Positions 1 to 8,719 of a stretch of DNA of 64,000 nt are shown here, piece by piece. The DNA comes from Aureimonas ureilytica DSM 18598 = NBRC 106430 (GTDB lineage Bacteria > Pseudomonadota > Alphaproteobacteria > Rhizobiales > Rhizobiaceae). How positions within the stretch are numbered: position 1 is the first letter of the stretch; every line of letters starts with the position of its first letter. The notes under the pieces were generated by a model, which searched no databases, had not been told where the DNA came from, and worked only from the letters and a program-made list of their open reading frames with translations. A program made the position numbers and the translations under genes. The stretch covers positions 62,001-126,000 of the forward strand of contig NZ_ARQE01000012.1 of assembly GCF_000382705.1 (NCBI RefSeq). Reading direction: 5' to 3'.

Positions 1-644
1 GCGCAGATGCCGACGCCGTAGCGATTGGGCGCGCCCGCCTCGGTGAGGCGCCTGGCGGCCTCGCGGTACTCGGCGAAGGTGCGCGGCGGCTGCGCGATGC
101 CGGCGGCCTCCAGAAGGTCCTTGCGATAGTGCAGGATATAGGTCGTGCTGCGATAGGGGATGCCGCGCTGCACGCCGTCGTAGCTCGCGAGGTCGATCGA
201 GGCGGGCGAGAACTCGTCCATGCCGAAATCGGCGGCGTAGCGACCGCCCGCCGTCTTCATCAGCTCGTTCACGTCGGCCATGTAGGGATGCATCCAGCCG
301 ATCATCGACGCGCCCATCTGCACGACGTCGAAACTCGTGGTGCCGCCGCCCGTCAGCTCGGCGCGCGCCCGCGTCACCATGGGCTCGTTGGGCAGCTGGA
401 CATATTCGACTTCGATGCCGGTCTCGCGGGTGAAGGCGGGGATCGCGTCCTGGATGATCGTGCCCTTCCAGGGCGCGGTGTCGCCGATCACGGTGAGCTT
501 GCTGGGCTTGCTCTGGGCGAGCGCGGGGCGATAGGCCCCGAACGCCGTGGCGCCCAGCGCCAGCCCGGCCGCGCCCAGCATGAGGCTGCGCCTGTTCATC
601 GTCGGCATCGCACTTGAGCCGTTCGGCCGCTTGGTCTCGTTCAT
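1..644 (-). CDS. Sugar ABC transporter substrate-binding protein (partial, C-terminus beyond left edge)
   Basis: Periplasmic solute-binding component of a CUT1-type carbohydrate importer; about 214 N-terminal residues are present and the gene runs off the left edge. ATG at 644 follows a good Shine-Dalgarno (GGGAGG). A twin-arginine export signal with the motif NRRSLML starts near residue 17, then a hydrophobic stretch and a probable cleavage site near ALAQ (about residue 44). The mature part reads like an extracellular solute-binding protein family 1 fold. It lies 34 nt downstream of two permease genes on the same strand, so it is the last visible gene of the importer operon. Substrate unknown; the neighbouring DhaKL pair suggests a short sugar or polyol. 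Confidence 0.85.
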   Translation of the reverse strand, partial: MNETKRPNGSSAMPTMNRRSLMLGAAGLALGATAFGAYRPALAQSKPSKLTVIGDTAPWKGTIIQDAIPAFTRETGIEVEYVQLPNEPMVTRARAELTGGGTTSFDVVQMGASMIGWMHPYMADVNELMKTAGGRYAADFGMDEFSPASIDLASYDGVQRGIPYRSTTYILHYRKDLLEAAGIAQPPRTFAEYREAARRLTEAGAPNRYGVGIC

Positions 645-678
645 CAACTTGGTCCTCCCACCGCGTTGTTGCTTCGGA

Positions 679-1524
679 TTACTTGACCGCTCCCGACGAA
701 AGCCCCTGGACGAGGTGCTTCTGGACAATGAGCGAGAAGATGATGACGGGGATGATGACGAGCATGCCGGAGGCGGTGATGGCGCCCCAGTTCGTCCCCG
801 TTTCGCCGCCGGCATAGCTGGCGAGCAGCACGGGCGACGTCCGCGTCTGGTTGCTGGTCAGGATCGCCGAGAAGATGAAGTCGTTCCAGGCCAGCAGAAG
901 CGACAGGATCGAGGCGGTGACGATGCCCGGCCGCGCCAAGGGCAGCGCGATCTTGACGAAGGTCAGCATGCGCGAGGCGCCGTCGATATAGGCGGCCTCC
1001 TCCAGCTCCTTCGGCAGGCTCGCGAAATAGTCCTTCATCACCCAGACGATCAGCGGCAGGCTGAGCGTCGTGTAGGCGAGGATGATGGCAAAGCGCGTGT
1101 TGGAAATACCCATCGCCTGGAACAGGACGAAGATCGGCAAGAGGATCGCGATGGGCGGCAGCATGCGCATCACGAGAAGCGCGATCATCGCGACGTTCTG
1201 CCCGCGAAAGCGGAACCGGGCGAGCGTGTAGGACGCCGGCACCGCGATCACCAGCGACAGGAGCACCGAGGCGGTCGTGGCGATCAGCGAATTGACGAAG
1301 GACGCCATGAAGTCGCTGCGGGTGAGAACCTCGACATAGTTCTCGAAGGTCGGGACCCAGAAGAAGACCGGCGGATTGGTGAAGATCTGCTCGCGCGTCT
1401 TGAGGGAGATGCCGACGATCCACAGGAGCGGCATGAGGAACAGGACGAGGAGGCTGCACAGCCCGGCATAGACCAGCGTCTTGCCGATGATGTTGCGGCG
1501 GCGGGCACGGGCGGAACGGGCCAT
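679..1524 (-). CDS. Carbohydrate ABC transporter permease, MalG type
   Basis: Inner-membrane permease of 281 residues with about six membrane segments. The first is at residues 14-38, followed by a periplasmic loop. The cytoplasmic EAA loop that docks the ATPase is at about residues 172-200 (ELEEAAYIDGAS, then LPLARPG). Length and order fit the MalG/CUT1 family. The ATG overlaps the stop of the preceding permease by one base (TGATG), so the two are translationally coupled. No ATPase gene lies beside this operon in the window. It may be beyond the left edge, or the UgpC/MalK-like ATPase at 12825-13904 may serve it. Assignment firm; substrate not inferable. Confidence 0.93.
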   Translation of the reverse strand: MARSARARRRNIIGKTLVYAGLCSLLVLFLMPLLWIVGISLKTREQIFTNPPVFFWVPTFENYVEVLTRSDFMASFVNSLIATTASVLLSLVIAVPASYTLARFRFRGQNVAMIALLVMRMLPPIAILLPIFVLFQAMGISNTRFAIILAYTTLSLPLIVWVMKDYFASLPKELEEAAYIDGASRMLTFVKIALPLARPGIVTASILSLLLAWNDFIFSAILTSNQTRTSPVLLASYAGGETGTNWGAITASGMLVIIPVIIFSLIVQKHLVQGLSSGAVK

Positions 1525-2486
1525 CACGCCACCTCCTTTCGGCGCGAGGCCATGATGAAGAACACGCAGAAGACGAGCACGATCAGGAGCATGACCCAGG
1601 ACGCGGCGGCGGCGAGCGTCAGGTCGAAGGCCAGGAACGAGGCCTCGAACGTGTAGACGGAGAGAAGCTTGGTCGCGTTGGCCGGCCCGCCGCCCGTCAT
1701 GACCCAGACGTTCTCGAAGGAGCGGAACTCGAAGATCGTCCGCAGCAGCAGGGCGACCACGACATAGGGCATCAGCAAGGGCAGCGTCACATGACGGAAG
1801 CTCTGCCAGCGGTTCGCCCCGTCGACGGCCGCCGCTTCCAGAGGCTCGCTCGGCAGCGACTGGAGCCCCGCCAGAAGCAGGATCGCGACGAAGGGCGCGT
1901 TCTGCCAGACATTGACGATGCCGACCGCGATGAGCGCGAGATCGGGATCGCCGAGCCAGACCGTGCGGGTGCCGAGCAGCGCGTTGACGAGCCCGTAGTT
2001 CGGATCGAGAAGCAGCTTCCAGGTCAGCGCCGCGACGATGGGCGTGATCATCATGGGCACGATCAGGGCCGTGCGGAAGAAGCGGATGAAGGGCACGCGG
2101 GCGTTGAGGAGCATCGCGATGCCCAGGCCGATCAGAAGCTCCGCCAGAACCGTGATCGCGGTATAGCCGATCGTGAGCATGAGGCTGGAGCGGAACAGCG
2201 GGTCGGCGAAGAGGTCCTCGTAGTTGCGAAAGCCGACGAACTCGCCGCCGAGAAGCGGCTTGCTGATCGACCACCCCTGGAAGCTCAGGATCAGCGAAAA
2301 CAACAGCGGAACGCCGAAGACGAACAGGCTGAGCAAGACGGTCGGCAGCACCGTCAACGGCACGAAGACGCGGTCGTAGATCTTGGTCAGACGGTTGCGA
2401 CGCTCCGCGCCGGCATCATCCTCGCCCCTGCCCTCTTCCACGAACGGGTCGAGACGCGCAGCGGTGCCGGCTTCCTGGATAGCCAT
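1524..2486 (-). CDS. Carbohydrate ABC transporter permease, MalF type
   Basis: Inner-membrane permease of 320 residues. A charged cytoplasmic N-terminus of about 35 residues is followed by six predicted membrane segments and an EAA loop (LEAAAVDGANRWQSF) in the C-terminal third, as in MalF/UgpA proteins. I chose the ATG at 2486 because a strong Shine-Dalgarno (GGGAGGG) stands directly before it. An upstream in-frame ATG at 2567 would add 27 residues without family support. It overlaps the MalG-type permease by one base. This is the first gene of the importer; the 379-nt gap upstream probably holds its promoter. Confidence 0.92.
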   Translation of the reverse strand: MAIQEAGTAARLDPFVEEGRGEDDAGAERRNRLTKIYDRVFVPLTVLPTVLLSLFVFGVPLLFSLILSFQGWSISKPLLGGEFVGFRNYEDLFADPLFRSSLMLTIGYTAITVLAELLIGLGIAMLLNARVPFIRFFRTALIVPMMITPIVAALTWKLLLDPNYGLVNALLGTRTVWLGDPDLALIAVGIVNVWQNAPFVAILLLAGLQSLPSEPLEAAAVDGANRWQSFRHVTLPLLMPYVVVALLLRTIFEFRSFENVWVMTGGGPANATKLLSVYTFEASFLAFDLTLAAAASWVMLLIVLVFCVFFIMASRRKEVA

Positions 2487-2865
2487 CGGACCCTCCCTTG
2501 TCGCCCGGACCCCTTGTTGCCCGGGCCTGTCGAGGCCGGTTCGCTCCCTTTTGGGCAGGTCCGGCACTTCCTCTTTGTTTCAATAAGCTTGGCTTAATGC
2601 CAAACAGATCGCAAGGTATTTGTTGCTCTAGTTAGGTAAAAAGACCGCGCTCGGGCATTGATCCCAACTCGAACGATCACGGGCCCTCATCCGCATGGCA
2701 GCAGGCGGGCATGCCCGAGGCTTCCCGCCTGGGCCGTCCCAAATTCGGGGTTCATGCGCGAGCCCCGATCTGCGCTGCCATGTCGTCGATCGACTTTTGC
2801 CTCGGCCATTGGCGGCCCGTCTCGCGTCGGATGCAACGTGGCCGGAGCGAACGCTCCAGATTTTG
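2487..2865. other. Intergenic region between DhaL gene and importer operon
   Basis: 379 nt without a convincing gene. It contains an AT-rich stretch (about 2570-2640) in front of the MalF-type permease gene, which is the likely promoter region of the importer, and the palindrome listed separately at 2589-2603. The remainder (2640-2865) is high-GC; I see no terminator hairpin or small gene. Confidence 0.5.
2589..2603. promoter_or_regulatory. Palindrome TTGGC-TTAAT-GCCAA, candidate operator
   Basis: Perfect 5-bp inverted repeat around a 5-base AT-rich centre, about 100 nt upstream of the importer start codon, inside the AT-rich stretch expected to hold the promoter. The sequence GCCAAAC running out of its right arm resembles the half-sites of the 9877-9891 palindrome. 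Inference: operator for the LacI-family regulator encoded at 7401-8450. Confidence 0.35.
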
Positions 2866-3498
2866 TTAGGTTCGTTGCTCTTCTGTTTGGTCCAGCATCG
2901 ATAGGGCGGACGAGACCCGTACCAGCGCAAGCATCCCCGGATCGTCCAGACCGACGCTGCGTTCGGCGAAGAACTTCGCTCGCCCCATGCGGCAGGGCCG
3001 ATCGCGAAACTCCGCGAGCACGGCTTCGCCGGCCGCCGCGGCGTTCCCATGGGCCGATGGCGCGTCGCTCACGCCGTCGAGCGCCGTTGCCAGCGCATCC
3101 AGCGCGTCGAGCACCGTCTTGTCGCCGAGCGCGGCGCCGCCGCGCGCGAGGCAGGCGTCGCGCGCGGCGGCGAGATGGCCCGATAGCTCCGTCCAGTCCA
3201 CGCCGTCCCGCCCCCTGGTCCGCTTCGACAGCGTCATCAGCGCGGTCGCGACCAGCGTGCCGAGGCTCGACCCCGTCGCGGCCATCGCGGCACGGGCGAG
3301 CGCGCCGAAGGCTTCGCTGGGGCTTGCCGCCCGTTCGACACCGGAAGCCGCCATGGCTTCGGACAGGCGCACCAGCATCGAGCCGGTGTCGCCATCGCCG
3401 AGCTTGGCGTCAGCGGCATTCAATGTCTGCTCCAGATCCAGAAGCGCCTTTCGTGCGCGCGCCGCTCCGGCCGCGATGGCGCCGACCGTCACGTCCAT
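2866..3498 (-). CDS. dhaL: Dihydroxyacetone kinase family, DhaL (ATP-binding) subunit
   Basis: Soluble 210-residue nucleotide-binding subunit of a two-component DAK-family kinase, which phosphorylates the ketose bound covalently by DhaK. The Mg-binding acidic loop is seen as AADAKLGDGDTGS at about residues 28-40 (Asp30, Asp35, Asp37), and the glycine/serine-rich turn ATGSSLGTL at about 74-82 binds phosphate. Length matches DhaL (about 210). The ATG overlaps the DhaK stop by one base (TGATG). No DhaM or other PTS component is visible, so an ATP-dependent enzyme is more likely. DAK-family members act on dihydroxyacetone but also on erythrulose, apulose and other ketotetroses, so the substrate is open. 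Confidence 0.9.
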   Translation of the reverse strand: MDVTVGAIAAGAARARKALLDLEQTLNAADAKLGDGDTGSMLVRLSEAMAASGVERAASPSEAFGALARAAMAATGSSLGTLVATALMTLSKRTRGRDGVDWTELSGHLAAARDACLARGGAALGDKTVLDALDALATALDGVSDAPSAHGNAAAAGEAVLAEFRDRPCRMGRAKFFAERSVGLDDPGMLALVRVSSALSMLDQTEEQRT

Positions 3499-4493
3499 CA
3501 GCCGACCCTCCAGAAGGGGCACTCGGCGGGGGCGTCCAGAAGCGCGGCGAGTTCGTCGTCGAGATGAAAAAGGCTGATCGAAGCGCCGGCCATCTCCATG
3601 GACGTCACGAAATTGCCGACCAGGGGACGATGGATCGAAAGACCGAGCGAGCCCAGGCGCTCGGCGACCCGGCGATACAGGATGAACAGCTCTTCCAGCG
3701 GCGTCGCGCCGAGGCCGTTCACGAGAACCGAAACCCGGCCGTCCGGCGCGGGCAGATCGGCGAGCAGCCGGTCCACCATCTCGTCGGCGATGGCGTCGGC
3801 GGGTTTCAGCTTGTCGCGCCAGATGCCGGGTTCGCCGTGGATGCCCATGCCCATCTCGATCTCGTCGTCGCCCAAGGTGAAACTCGGCTCGCGGGCGGCC
3901 GGCAGGCGGCAGGGTGCCAGCGCCACGCCGATCGTGCGCGTGGCGGCGACGGCCTTGGCGGCAACGCGGGTGACCTCTCCGAGGTCGGCGCCGGCTTCGG
4001 CCGACGCGCCGGCCGCCTTGTAGGCATAGACGATCCCCGCGACGCCCCGACGCCGGCCGATGTCGTCCGGCGTGCCACTCGCGATGTCGTCGGTGCCGAG
4101 AACCGTGGTCGTCTCGACGCCTTCGTCCTCCAGCATTTCGCCGGCCATGTCGAAATTCATGCGGTCGCCGCCGTAATTGCCATAGAGGCGCAGGACGCCG
4201 CGCCCGCCATCCGCGAGCCGAATGGCGTCCATGCAGCTCGCCGCGTTCGGCCCTTCGAAGACATTGCCGATCGCGCACGTATCGAGAAGGCCCGGCCCGA
4301 CATAGCCCGTGAAGAGCGGGAGGTGGCCGCTGCCGCCGCCCGAGGCGATGCCGACCTTGCCCGGGCGAATGCCGGCGGCGCGGCGCACCACGCGGCCGGC
4401 GGTTCCGTCGCGCCGCAACGAGGGCTGGGCGGCGACGAGGCCGTCGAGCATCTCGTCGACATAGGCCGAAGGGTCGTTGATCAGCTTCTTCAT
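3498..4493 (-). CDS. dhaK: Dihydroxyacetone kinase family, DhaK (substrate-binding) subunit
   Basis: 331-residue substrate subunit. The glycine-rich motif GGGSGH is at residues 52-57. The histidine that forms the covalent hemiaminal with the carbonyl substrate in DhaK proteins is His219 within MGMGIHGEPG. The AIGNVF and GNYGGD family motifs lie at about 74-79 and 105-110. I start at the ATG at 4493 (MKKLINDP), which matches the usual family N-terminus; the open frame extends further upstream but with no homologous sequence. It is 90 nt downstream of the amidohydrolase pair and coupled to DhaL, so the kinase probably acts on a ketose released by, or imported with, this operon. Confidence 0.92.
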   Translation of the reverse strand: MKKLINDPSAYVDEMLDGLVAAQPSLRRDGTAGRVVRRAAGIRPGKVGIASGGGSGHLPLFTGYVGPGLLDTCAIGNVFEGPNAASCMDAIRLADGGRGVLRLYGNYGGDRMNFDMAGEMLEDEGVETTTVLGTDDIASGTPDDIGRRRGVAGIVYAYKAAGASAEAGADLGEVTRVAAKAVAATRTIGVALAPCRLPAAREPSFTLGDDEIEMGMGIHGEPGIWRDKLKPADAIADEMVDRLLADLPAPDGRVSVLVNGLGATPLEELFILYRRVAERLGSLGLSIHRPLVGNFVTSMEMAGASISLFHLDDELAALLDAPAECPFWRVG

Positions 4494-4583
4494 GGGCGGT
4501 CCTCGGAGCGTGGGGCCGGTCGCGCTCCGACGCTCCGTCAAGGCGGCTCGAGCGGGAGGCACAGGGCGATGGATGGGAAAGGA

Positions 4584-5693
4584 TCAGTCGAGATGGGCGT
4601 AGAAGGCCCTGGCATTGTCGTGGAAGATCATCTGCCGCTCTTCCGGCGACAGGCGCATCGGCAAGGCGCGGTCCGGGTCGTCAAAGTCCCAGTGCGGGTA
4701 ATCGGTGGCGAACATCATGCGATCGAAGCCGATCCACTCGAAGAGGCGCCGCAGATCGCCCTTGCGCTCGGGTTCTTCCGAAGGCTGCGTCGTGAACCAG
4801 ACGTTGCGGCGGATATAATGCGACGGCGGATGCACGCAGCGCGGCGTCTCGGCCCGCATCTTGCGCCAATGGGCATCGAGCCTCCAGGTGAAGGACGGGA
4901 CCCAGGCAAAGCCGGCCTCGATGATCACGATGCGAAGCCTGGGAAACATCTCGAAGATTCCTTCGAGGATCATGCTCGCGAGCTGCGCCTGCGCGCTGTG
5001 GATCAGGACGTGGTGGTCCTCCACGTAATAGTCCGGCCAGCCGCCCGGCGTCGGCGCAAAGGCGGAAGGGCCGCCGATATGGAAGCCGATCGGCAGGTCG
5101 TGGCGCTCGGCCGCCGCGAAGATCGGCCAGTATCGCTTGCGCCCGATCGGCTCCAGCGAACGCGAGCCGAGCTGGACCTGCGCGAAATCGGACCTCTCGG
5201 CGCGCCGCTCGATCTCGGCGACCGCCCCTTCCGCATCTTCGGCGCAAATGTGGATCGAAGCCTTCAATCGGGGCTCGCGCGAGGTGAAGGCGTCCACCTG
5301 CCAGTCGTTGGTCGCCGCGCACATCGCCGTCGAGAGATCGGTGTTGCGCGGATTGTTGGCGTTGACGATCGGCAGAAGGATGGCGCGATGGATGTTGTGC
5401 GCGTCGAGATGCTGCTCGCGCAGGAAGGCGAGATCGGAGCCCGGCGGCTGGCCGTTCGGCGGCCAGGCGTCGCGCCGGGCGGTTTCCGGCGTGAAGCGCG
5501 GATAGGCGCCGCGCCCGGCATAGACCCCGTGGGTCAGGGCGCCGAACGTGTCCAGAAAGTCGCGCCATTCCTGAGCGAGATACGGGTAGAGCGCCTTTCG
5601 ATGCGGCAAGGCGGGATGGACGTCGCTGTCGATGAGGGATGGCCGGGACGCCGCGTTCGAGGCGATGTCCGGGGCGGGGGCGGCCGCACTCAT
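4584..5693 (-). CDS. Amidohydrolase family 2 protein (tandem copy A)
   Basis: 369-residue TIM-barrel metal-dependent hydrolase or decarboxylase of the Amidohydro_2/ACMSD superfamily. The N-terminal metal motif DVH is at residues 24-26, a barrel His sits in GFHIGG, and the C-terminal ATDYPHWDF supplies the catalytic Asp. The ATG at 5693 overlaps the stop of copy B by four bases (ATGA). The two neighbours are clearly paralogous (shared CAATNDW, DYPHW and a W-x-P-x-F-x-W block), so this looks like a duplicated and diverged pair. Members of this family hydrolyse lactones or decarboxylate aromatic and keto acids; the reaction here cannot be read from sequence. Confidence 0.85.
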   Translation of the reverse strand: MSAAAPAPDIASNAASRPSLIDSDVHPALPHRKALYPYLAQEWRDFLDTFGALTHGVYAGRGAYPRFTPETARRDAWPPNGQPPGSDLAFLREQHLDAHNIHRAILLPIVNANNPRNTDLSTAMCAATNDWQVDAFTSREPRLKASIHICAEDAEGAVAEIERRAERSDFAQVQLGSRSLEPIGRKRYWPIFAAAERHDLPIGFHIGGPSAFAPTPGGWPDYYVEDHHVLIHSAQAQLASMILEGIFEMFPRLRIVIIEAGFAWVPSFTWRLDAHWRKMRAETPRCVHPPSHYIRRNVWFTTQPSEEPERKGDLRRLFEWIGFDRMMFATDYPHWDFDDPDRALPMRLSPEERQMIFHDNARAFYAHLD

Positions 5694-6751
5694 GGGCGCG
5701 CCTCCGAAAGGCGGGGATAGGTCGCGAGCGCGTTGTCGCGGCGGATCTTCTCCAGAAGCCGGGCGGGAATGCCCGGCGGCAGAACCGCGTCGCCCTCGAA
5801 CTGCCAGTGCGGATAGTCCGAGGCGAAGAGCAGCATGTCGTCGCTGCCGATCTGCTCGATCACCTGTTCGAGGATCGCGGGGTCGGCCGGCGCATCGATC
5901 GGCTGGGCCGTCAGGCGCACGTGCCGGCGAACGATCTCGGCCGGCGATTCCGAGATCCAGGGCACTTCCGGGCGCAGCGCCCGCCATGTCTTGCGCGCCC
6001 GCCACAGGAAGCCGGGCAGCCAGGTCACGCCGGACTCGATGAGAACGATCGTCAGCTCGGGAAAGCGGAGGAACGTGCCGTGATGGATGAGGCTGAGGAG
6101 CTGGCTTTCGAACCCCTGCGTCTGCCCCGCATAGTCCTGAAGCTGATGGGTCGGCCAGCCGGTGGAACTCGGCGCGAAGCGATACATCGATCCCGCATGG
6201 AGGCCGACCGGCAGCTTGTGGCGCACCGCCGCCTCGAAGATCGGATCGTAGAAGGACTTGCCGAGCATCATGTCGAGCGAGACCGGCAGGAGAACCTGCA
6301 CGAAGCGATGATCCTCCGCGACGCGCTCGATCTCCTGCGCCGCCAGATGCGGGTTCTGCGCCGGCACGAGGATCGAGGCGCGAAGACGGGGCTCACGGTC
6401 CAGCCATTCGCGGGCGATCCAGTCGTTCGTCGCCGCGCACAAGGCCGCCGCCATCGTCTCGCTGAGCGCGAAGGCGCCGCCGAAAAACGGGTTGCAGATG
6501 GCGAGCTCGCTGCCGAAGCCGTCCAGCGCCTCTCGCCGCAGCGCCTCCAGATCGCTGCCCGGCACGACGCCCTCTTGCCGCCAATCCGGGCGGCAGGCGA
6601 GCGGCGCGCTCGGTGGGTAGCTCGCGGACTGAAAACCGTCCTGCCCACGCGAGGTGAAGCTTTCGCGCCAGTAATCGTCCATATGAGAGAGGAGCGCAGC
6701 GATGCCGGGCACGGCCGGATGGATGTCGCAGTCGATGCTTCCCGAAATCAA
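5690..6751 (-). CDS. Amidohydrolase family 2 protein (tandem copy B)
   Basis: 353-residue paralogue of the adjacent amidohydrolase, with the metal motif DIH at residues 9-11, GLHAGS in the barrel and ASDYPHWQF near the C-terminus. The start is a TTG at 6751, chosen because GGGAGG lies about 6 nt upstream and the DIH motif begins nine residues in, as is normal for the family. It follows the Rieske gene by 34 nt and overlaps copy A, so all are co-transcribed. The two copies may form a heteromer or act on successive intermediates (inference). Confidence 0.85.
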   Translation of the reverse strand: MISGSIDCDIHPAVPGIAALLSHMDDYWRESFTSRGQDGFQSASYPPSAPLACRPDWRQEGVVPGSDLEALRREALDGFGSELAICNPFFGGAFALSETMAAALCAATNDWIAREWLDREPRLRASILVPAQNPHLAAQEIERVAEDHRFVQVLLPVSLDMMLGKSFYDPIFEAAVRHKLPVGLHAGSMYRFAPSSTGWPTHQLQDYAGQTQGFESQLLSLIHHGTFLRFPELTIVLIESGVTWLPGFLWRARKTWRALRPEVPWISESPAEIVRRHVRLTAQPIDAPADPAILEQVIEQIGSDDMLLFASDYPHWQFEGDAVLPPGIPARLLEKIRRDNALATYPRLSEARP

Positions 6752-6785
6752 CGAACCCTCCCCCGGACGCTCCGCCCGGCCTTTT

Positions 6786-7199
6786 TCAGATTTCGACGAC
6801 GAGGTATTGGCCGTCCACCGACACCTCGAAGGTCTCGGCCCGGAGCAGGCTGTCCTCGACCGCCTCCCCCGGCACCACGTCGAGCGCGAAGGCGCGCACG
6901 CGCATGGTGCGCGGGTCGCAGACCGAACGCCCCGTCCTCAGGTCGAACTCCCAGGCATGCCACGGACAGCGCACCATGAGGCGGCAGTTCGAATGGCTGT
7001 ACCGGCCGGGCGTGTCGGACAGGGTGAGCCCGACGGTCACGCCGACGCTGAGCGGGCCGCCCTGGTGCGGACACGCGTCGGCGATGCCGTAATAGGCTCC
7101 GTCGACATTGAAGAGCGCGATGGCCCGGCCGTGCGCCTGGACGCGCAGGCTCGAACCCGAAGGCACATCCTCGACGCGCGCCACGACGTGCTTCGCCAT
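6786..7199 (-). CDS. Rieske [2Fe-2S] ferredoxin-like protein
   Basis: Small soluble electron-transfer protein of 137 residues. It carries both halves of a Rieske cluster site: CPH at residues 43-45 and CPWH at 78-81, with the usual glycine-rich neighbourhood (HQGGPL). It is the first gene of the minus-strand operon, divergent from the LacI regulator. A Rieske ferredoxin normally feeds a mononuclear-iron oxygenase, but no oxygenase alpha subunit is visible in the operon. Either its partner is elsewhere or it has another role with the amidohydrolases. The CxH...CxxH spacing (32 residues between motifs) is wide because of an insertion rich in Gly, Thr and Ser. Confidence 0.88.
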   Translation of the reverse strand: MAKHVVARVEDVPSGSSLRVQAHGRAIALFNVDGAYYGIADACPHQGGPLSVGVTVGLTLSDTPGRYSHSNCRLMVRCPWHAWEFDLRTGRSVCDPRTMRVRAFALDVVPGEAVEDSLLRAETFEVSVDGQYLVVEI

Positions 7200-7270
7200 G
7201 CAGCCTCCCGATGGCACTCGGCGCCGCCAAGCGGCGGTTCGAGCACACCACGCATTCCGATGTTTGTTTG

Positions 7271-7304
7271 GTTTTGTTAGTTCATATGCTAATACCAACA
7301 AAAC
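7271..7304. promoter_or_regulatory. Divergent promoter region with inverted repeat GTTTTGTT / AACAAAAC
   Basis: AT-rich stretch in an otherwise GC-rich spacer between the Rieske operon (minus) and the LacI-type regulator gene (plus). Perfect 8-bp arms lie at 7271-7278 and 7297-7304, separated by 18 nt centred near CATATG. GTTTGG immediately before the left arm recalls the half-sites at 9877-9891. Likely operator and promoter area for both directions, with autoregulation by the LacI-type protein (inference). Confidence 0.4.
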
Positions 7305-7400
7305 AATGGCGCAAGGAGGTTGCGGTTCGGAATTTGCTTGCCCTGGCGTTTCCAGCGCCTTTAGAGCAGGATGCGGCACCCAAACAGAAGCGCAACACAC

Positions 7401-8450
7401 ATGGCTGGAAACAGGGTCACGATACAGGATCTGGCTGACAAGCTCGGTCTGTCCAAGTTCTCGGTCTCGCGTGCGCTGTCGGGCAAGCCCGGTGTGGGCG
7501 AGGCGACGCGCAGCCGCGTGTTCCGCGCGGCGCAGGCGATGGGCTACCGGATCAACCAGGACGTGCCCATCACGACGGGCCAGATCCTGTTCGTCCGCCA
7601 GGAGATCGACCCCGTCAGCAGCGAATTGTGGCTCAACATCATGCATGGCGCCGAGCAGGAGGCGGACCGGCTGGGCTTTGCGATCGTGCCGCGGCAGGTG
7701 CGCCATCTGGGCGACGCGCGGCAGATGGAATCGTCGATCGTCGGGATCATTCTCGCCGTTCCCCGCCCGGCCGAATGGACGGCGGCGGCCCTGTCCACCG
7801 GGTTGCCGGTCGTCTGCGCGAGCTATGTCGCGCCGATGGAGCCGATCGATCAGGTCGTCGGCGCCGACTGGGAAGCCGGCTTCGGCGTCGCCGGCCTGCT
7901 TGCAAGCCTCGGTCACACCGACATGGCCTTCGTTCACGGCAGCGTCGCGCCGCTCGGCCGGCACGAGCGGCTCCGGGGCTTTCGCGACGGCGTGCAGCAA
8001 CATCTCGGCGCCGCCGTCGAGGACATCGTCTTCGACGAGGGGCTGGGCTTCCGGCGCGCCTTCTTCGCCTATCTGCGCGCCGGCGGCGCGCCGACCGCCC
8101 TGTTCTGCGCCCATGACGGCATCGCCGTCAGCGTGATCTCGGAGCTTCTGCGACTGGGCATTCGGGTGCCCGACGACATTTCCGTCGTCGGCTTCAACGA
8201 TTTCGTCTCCGCCATGCAGGTGTCGCCGCGCCTGACCACCGTGCGCACCGCGCAGGTGGAGATGGGCGGCGCCATGGTGCGCTGCATCGCCGACCGCCTG
8301 ATCGGCCCGGAGGGCGCGTCCCGCCCGCCGGTGCGCCTGTCGCTCGTGTCGGAAATCGTCGTGCGGGAATCGACGGGTCCGGTCGCGCCGAAGACCTGGC
8401 TCGCGCGCGCCCTCGACCTGGCGAAGGCCGACGAAGCCCTGCCCGCATAA
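7401..8450 (+). CDS. LacI-family transcriptional regulator
   Basis: 349-residue DNA-binding repressor. The N-terminal helix-turn-helix is at about residues 6-27 (VTIQDLADKLGLSKFSVSRA) and the hinge region ends near GYRINQ. The remainder is a periplasmic-binding-protein-like sensor domain; its C-terminal part carries the usual DISVVGFND segment. I chose the ATG at 7401, giving four residues before the HTH, typical of LacI proteins. It is divergent from the Rieske-amidohydrolase-DhaKL-importer operon and therefore its probable regulator, with a sugar or sugar phosphate as effector. Palindromes at 2589, 7271 and 9877 are candidate binding sites. Confidence 0.92.
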   Translation: MAGNRVTIQDLADKLGLSKFSVSRALSGKPGVGEATRSRVFRAAQAMGYRINQDVPITTGQILFVRQEIDPVSSELWLNIMHGAEQEADRLGFAIVPRQVRHLGDARQMESSIVGIILAVPRPAEWTAAALSTGLPVVCASYVAPMEPIDQVVGADWEAGFGVAGLLASLGHTDMAFVHGSVAPLGRHERLRGFRDGVQQHLGAAVEDIVFDEGLGFRRAFFAYLRAGGAPTALFCAHDGIAVSVISELLRLGIRVPDDISVVGFNDFVSAMQVSPRLTTVRTAQVEMGGAMVRCIADRLIGPEGASRPPVRLSLVSEIVVRESTGPVAPKTWLARALDLAKADEALPA

Positions 8451-8719
8451 GGGTTTTCATGAGCCTTCGACGGATATCGCGCGGGCCGGGCTCGGCCGGC
8501 GGGTAGACCCGCGCGCCGCGACGGGAGCGGGAACGGCCGGAGAGGGTGGAGCGATCGGCAAGGTCGCCCCCCATCAGCCAACCCGGCTTGCTCGAAGGGT
8601 CAGGCGACCTCGCTGACCCGATGCAAGACCTGACCCGAGTCCGTCATCGCCTTCGACCGATCGGCGCAGACCCGCGCCCGGCAACGTGCCGAGCGCAGGG
8701 CTAGGCGCGGAAGCCGCGC

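Noticed and set aside
679-2274. A 531-codon minus-strand frame spanning both first permeases could be read as a fusion protein.
   Set aside because: The first 250 codons are Arg-rich shadow of the MalF-type gene in another frame; the real MalG-type gene starts at 1524 with coupled translation.
2879-2891. GTTTGG near the end of the DhaL gene as a further operator.
   Set aside because: It lies within the coding sequence of DhaL and lacks a symmetric partner.
2658-5720. A 1020-codon open frame on the plus strand over the DhaKL/amidohydrolase genes.
   Set aside because: Composition is Arg/Ala/Pro-rich without similarity; it is antisense to four clearly recognisable genes and results from high GC at third positions.
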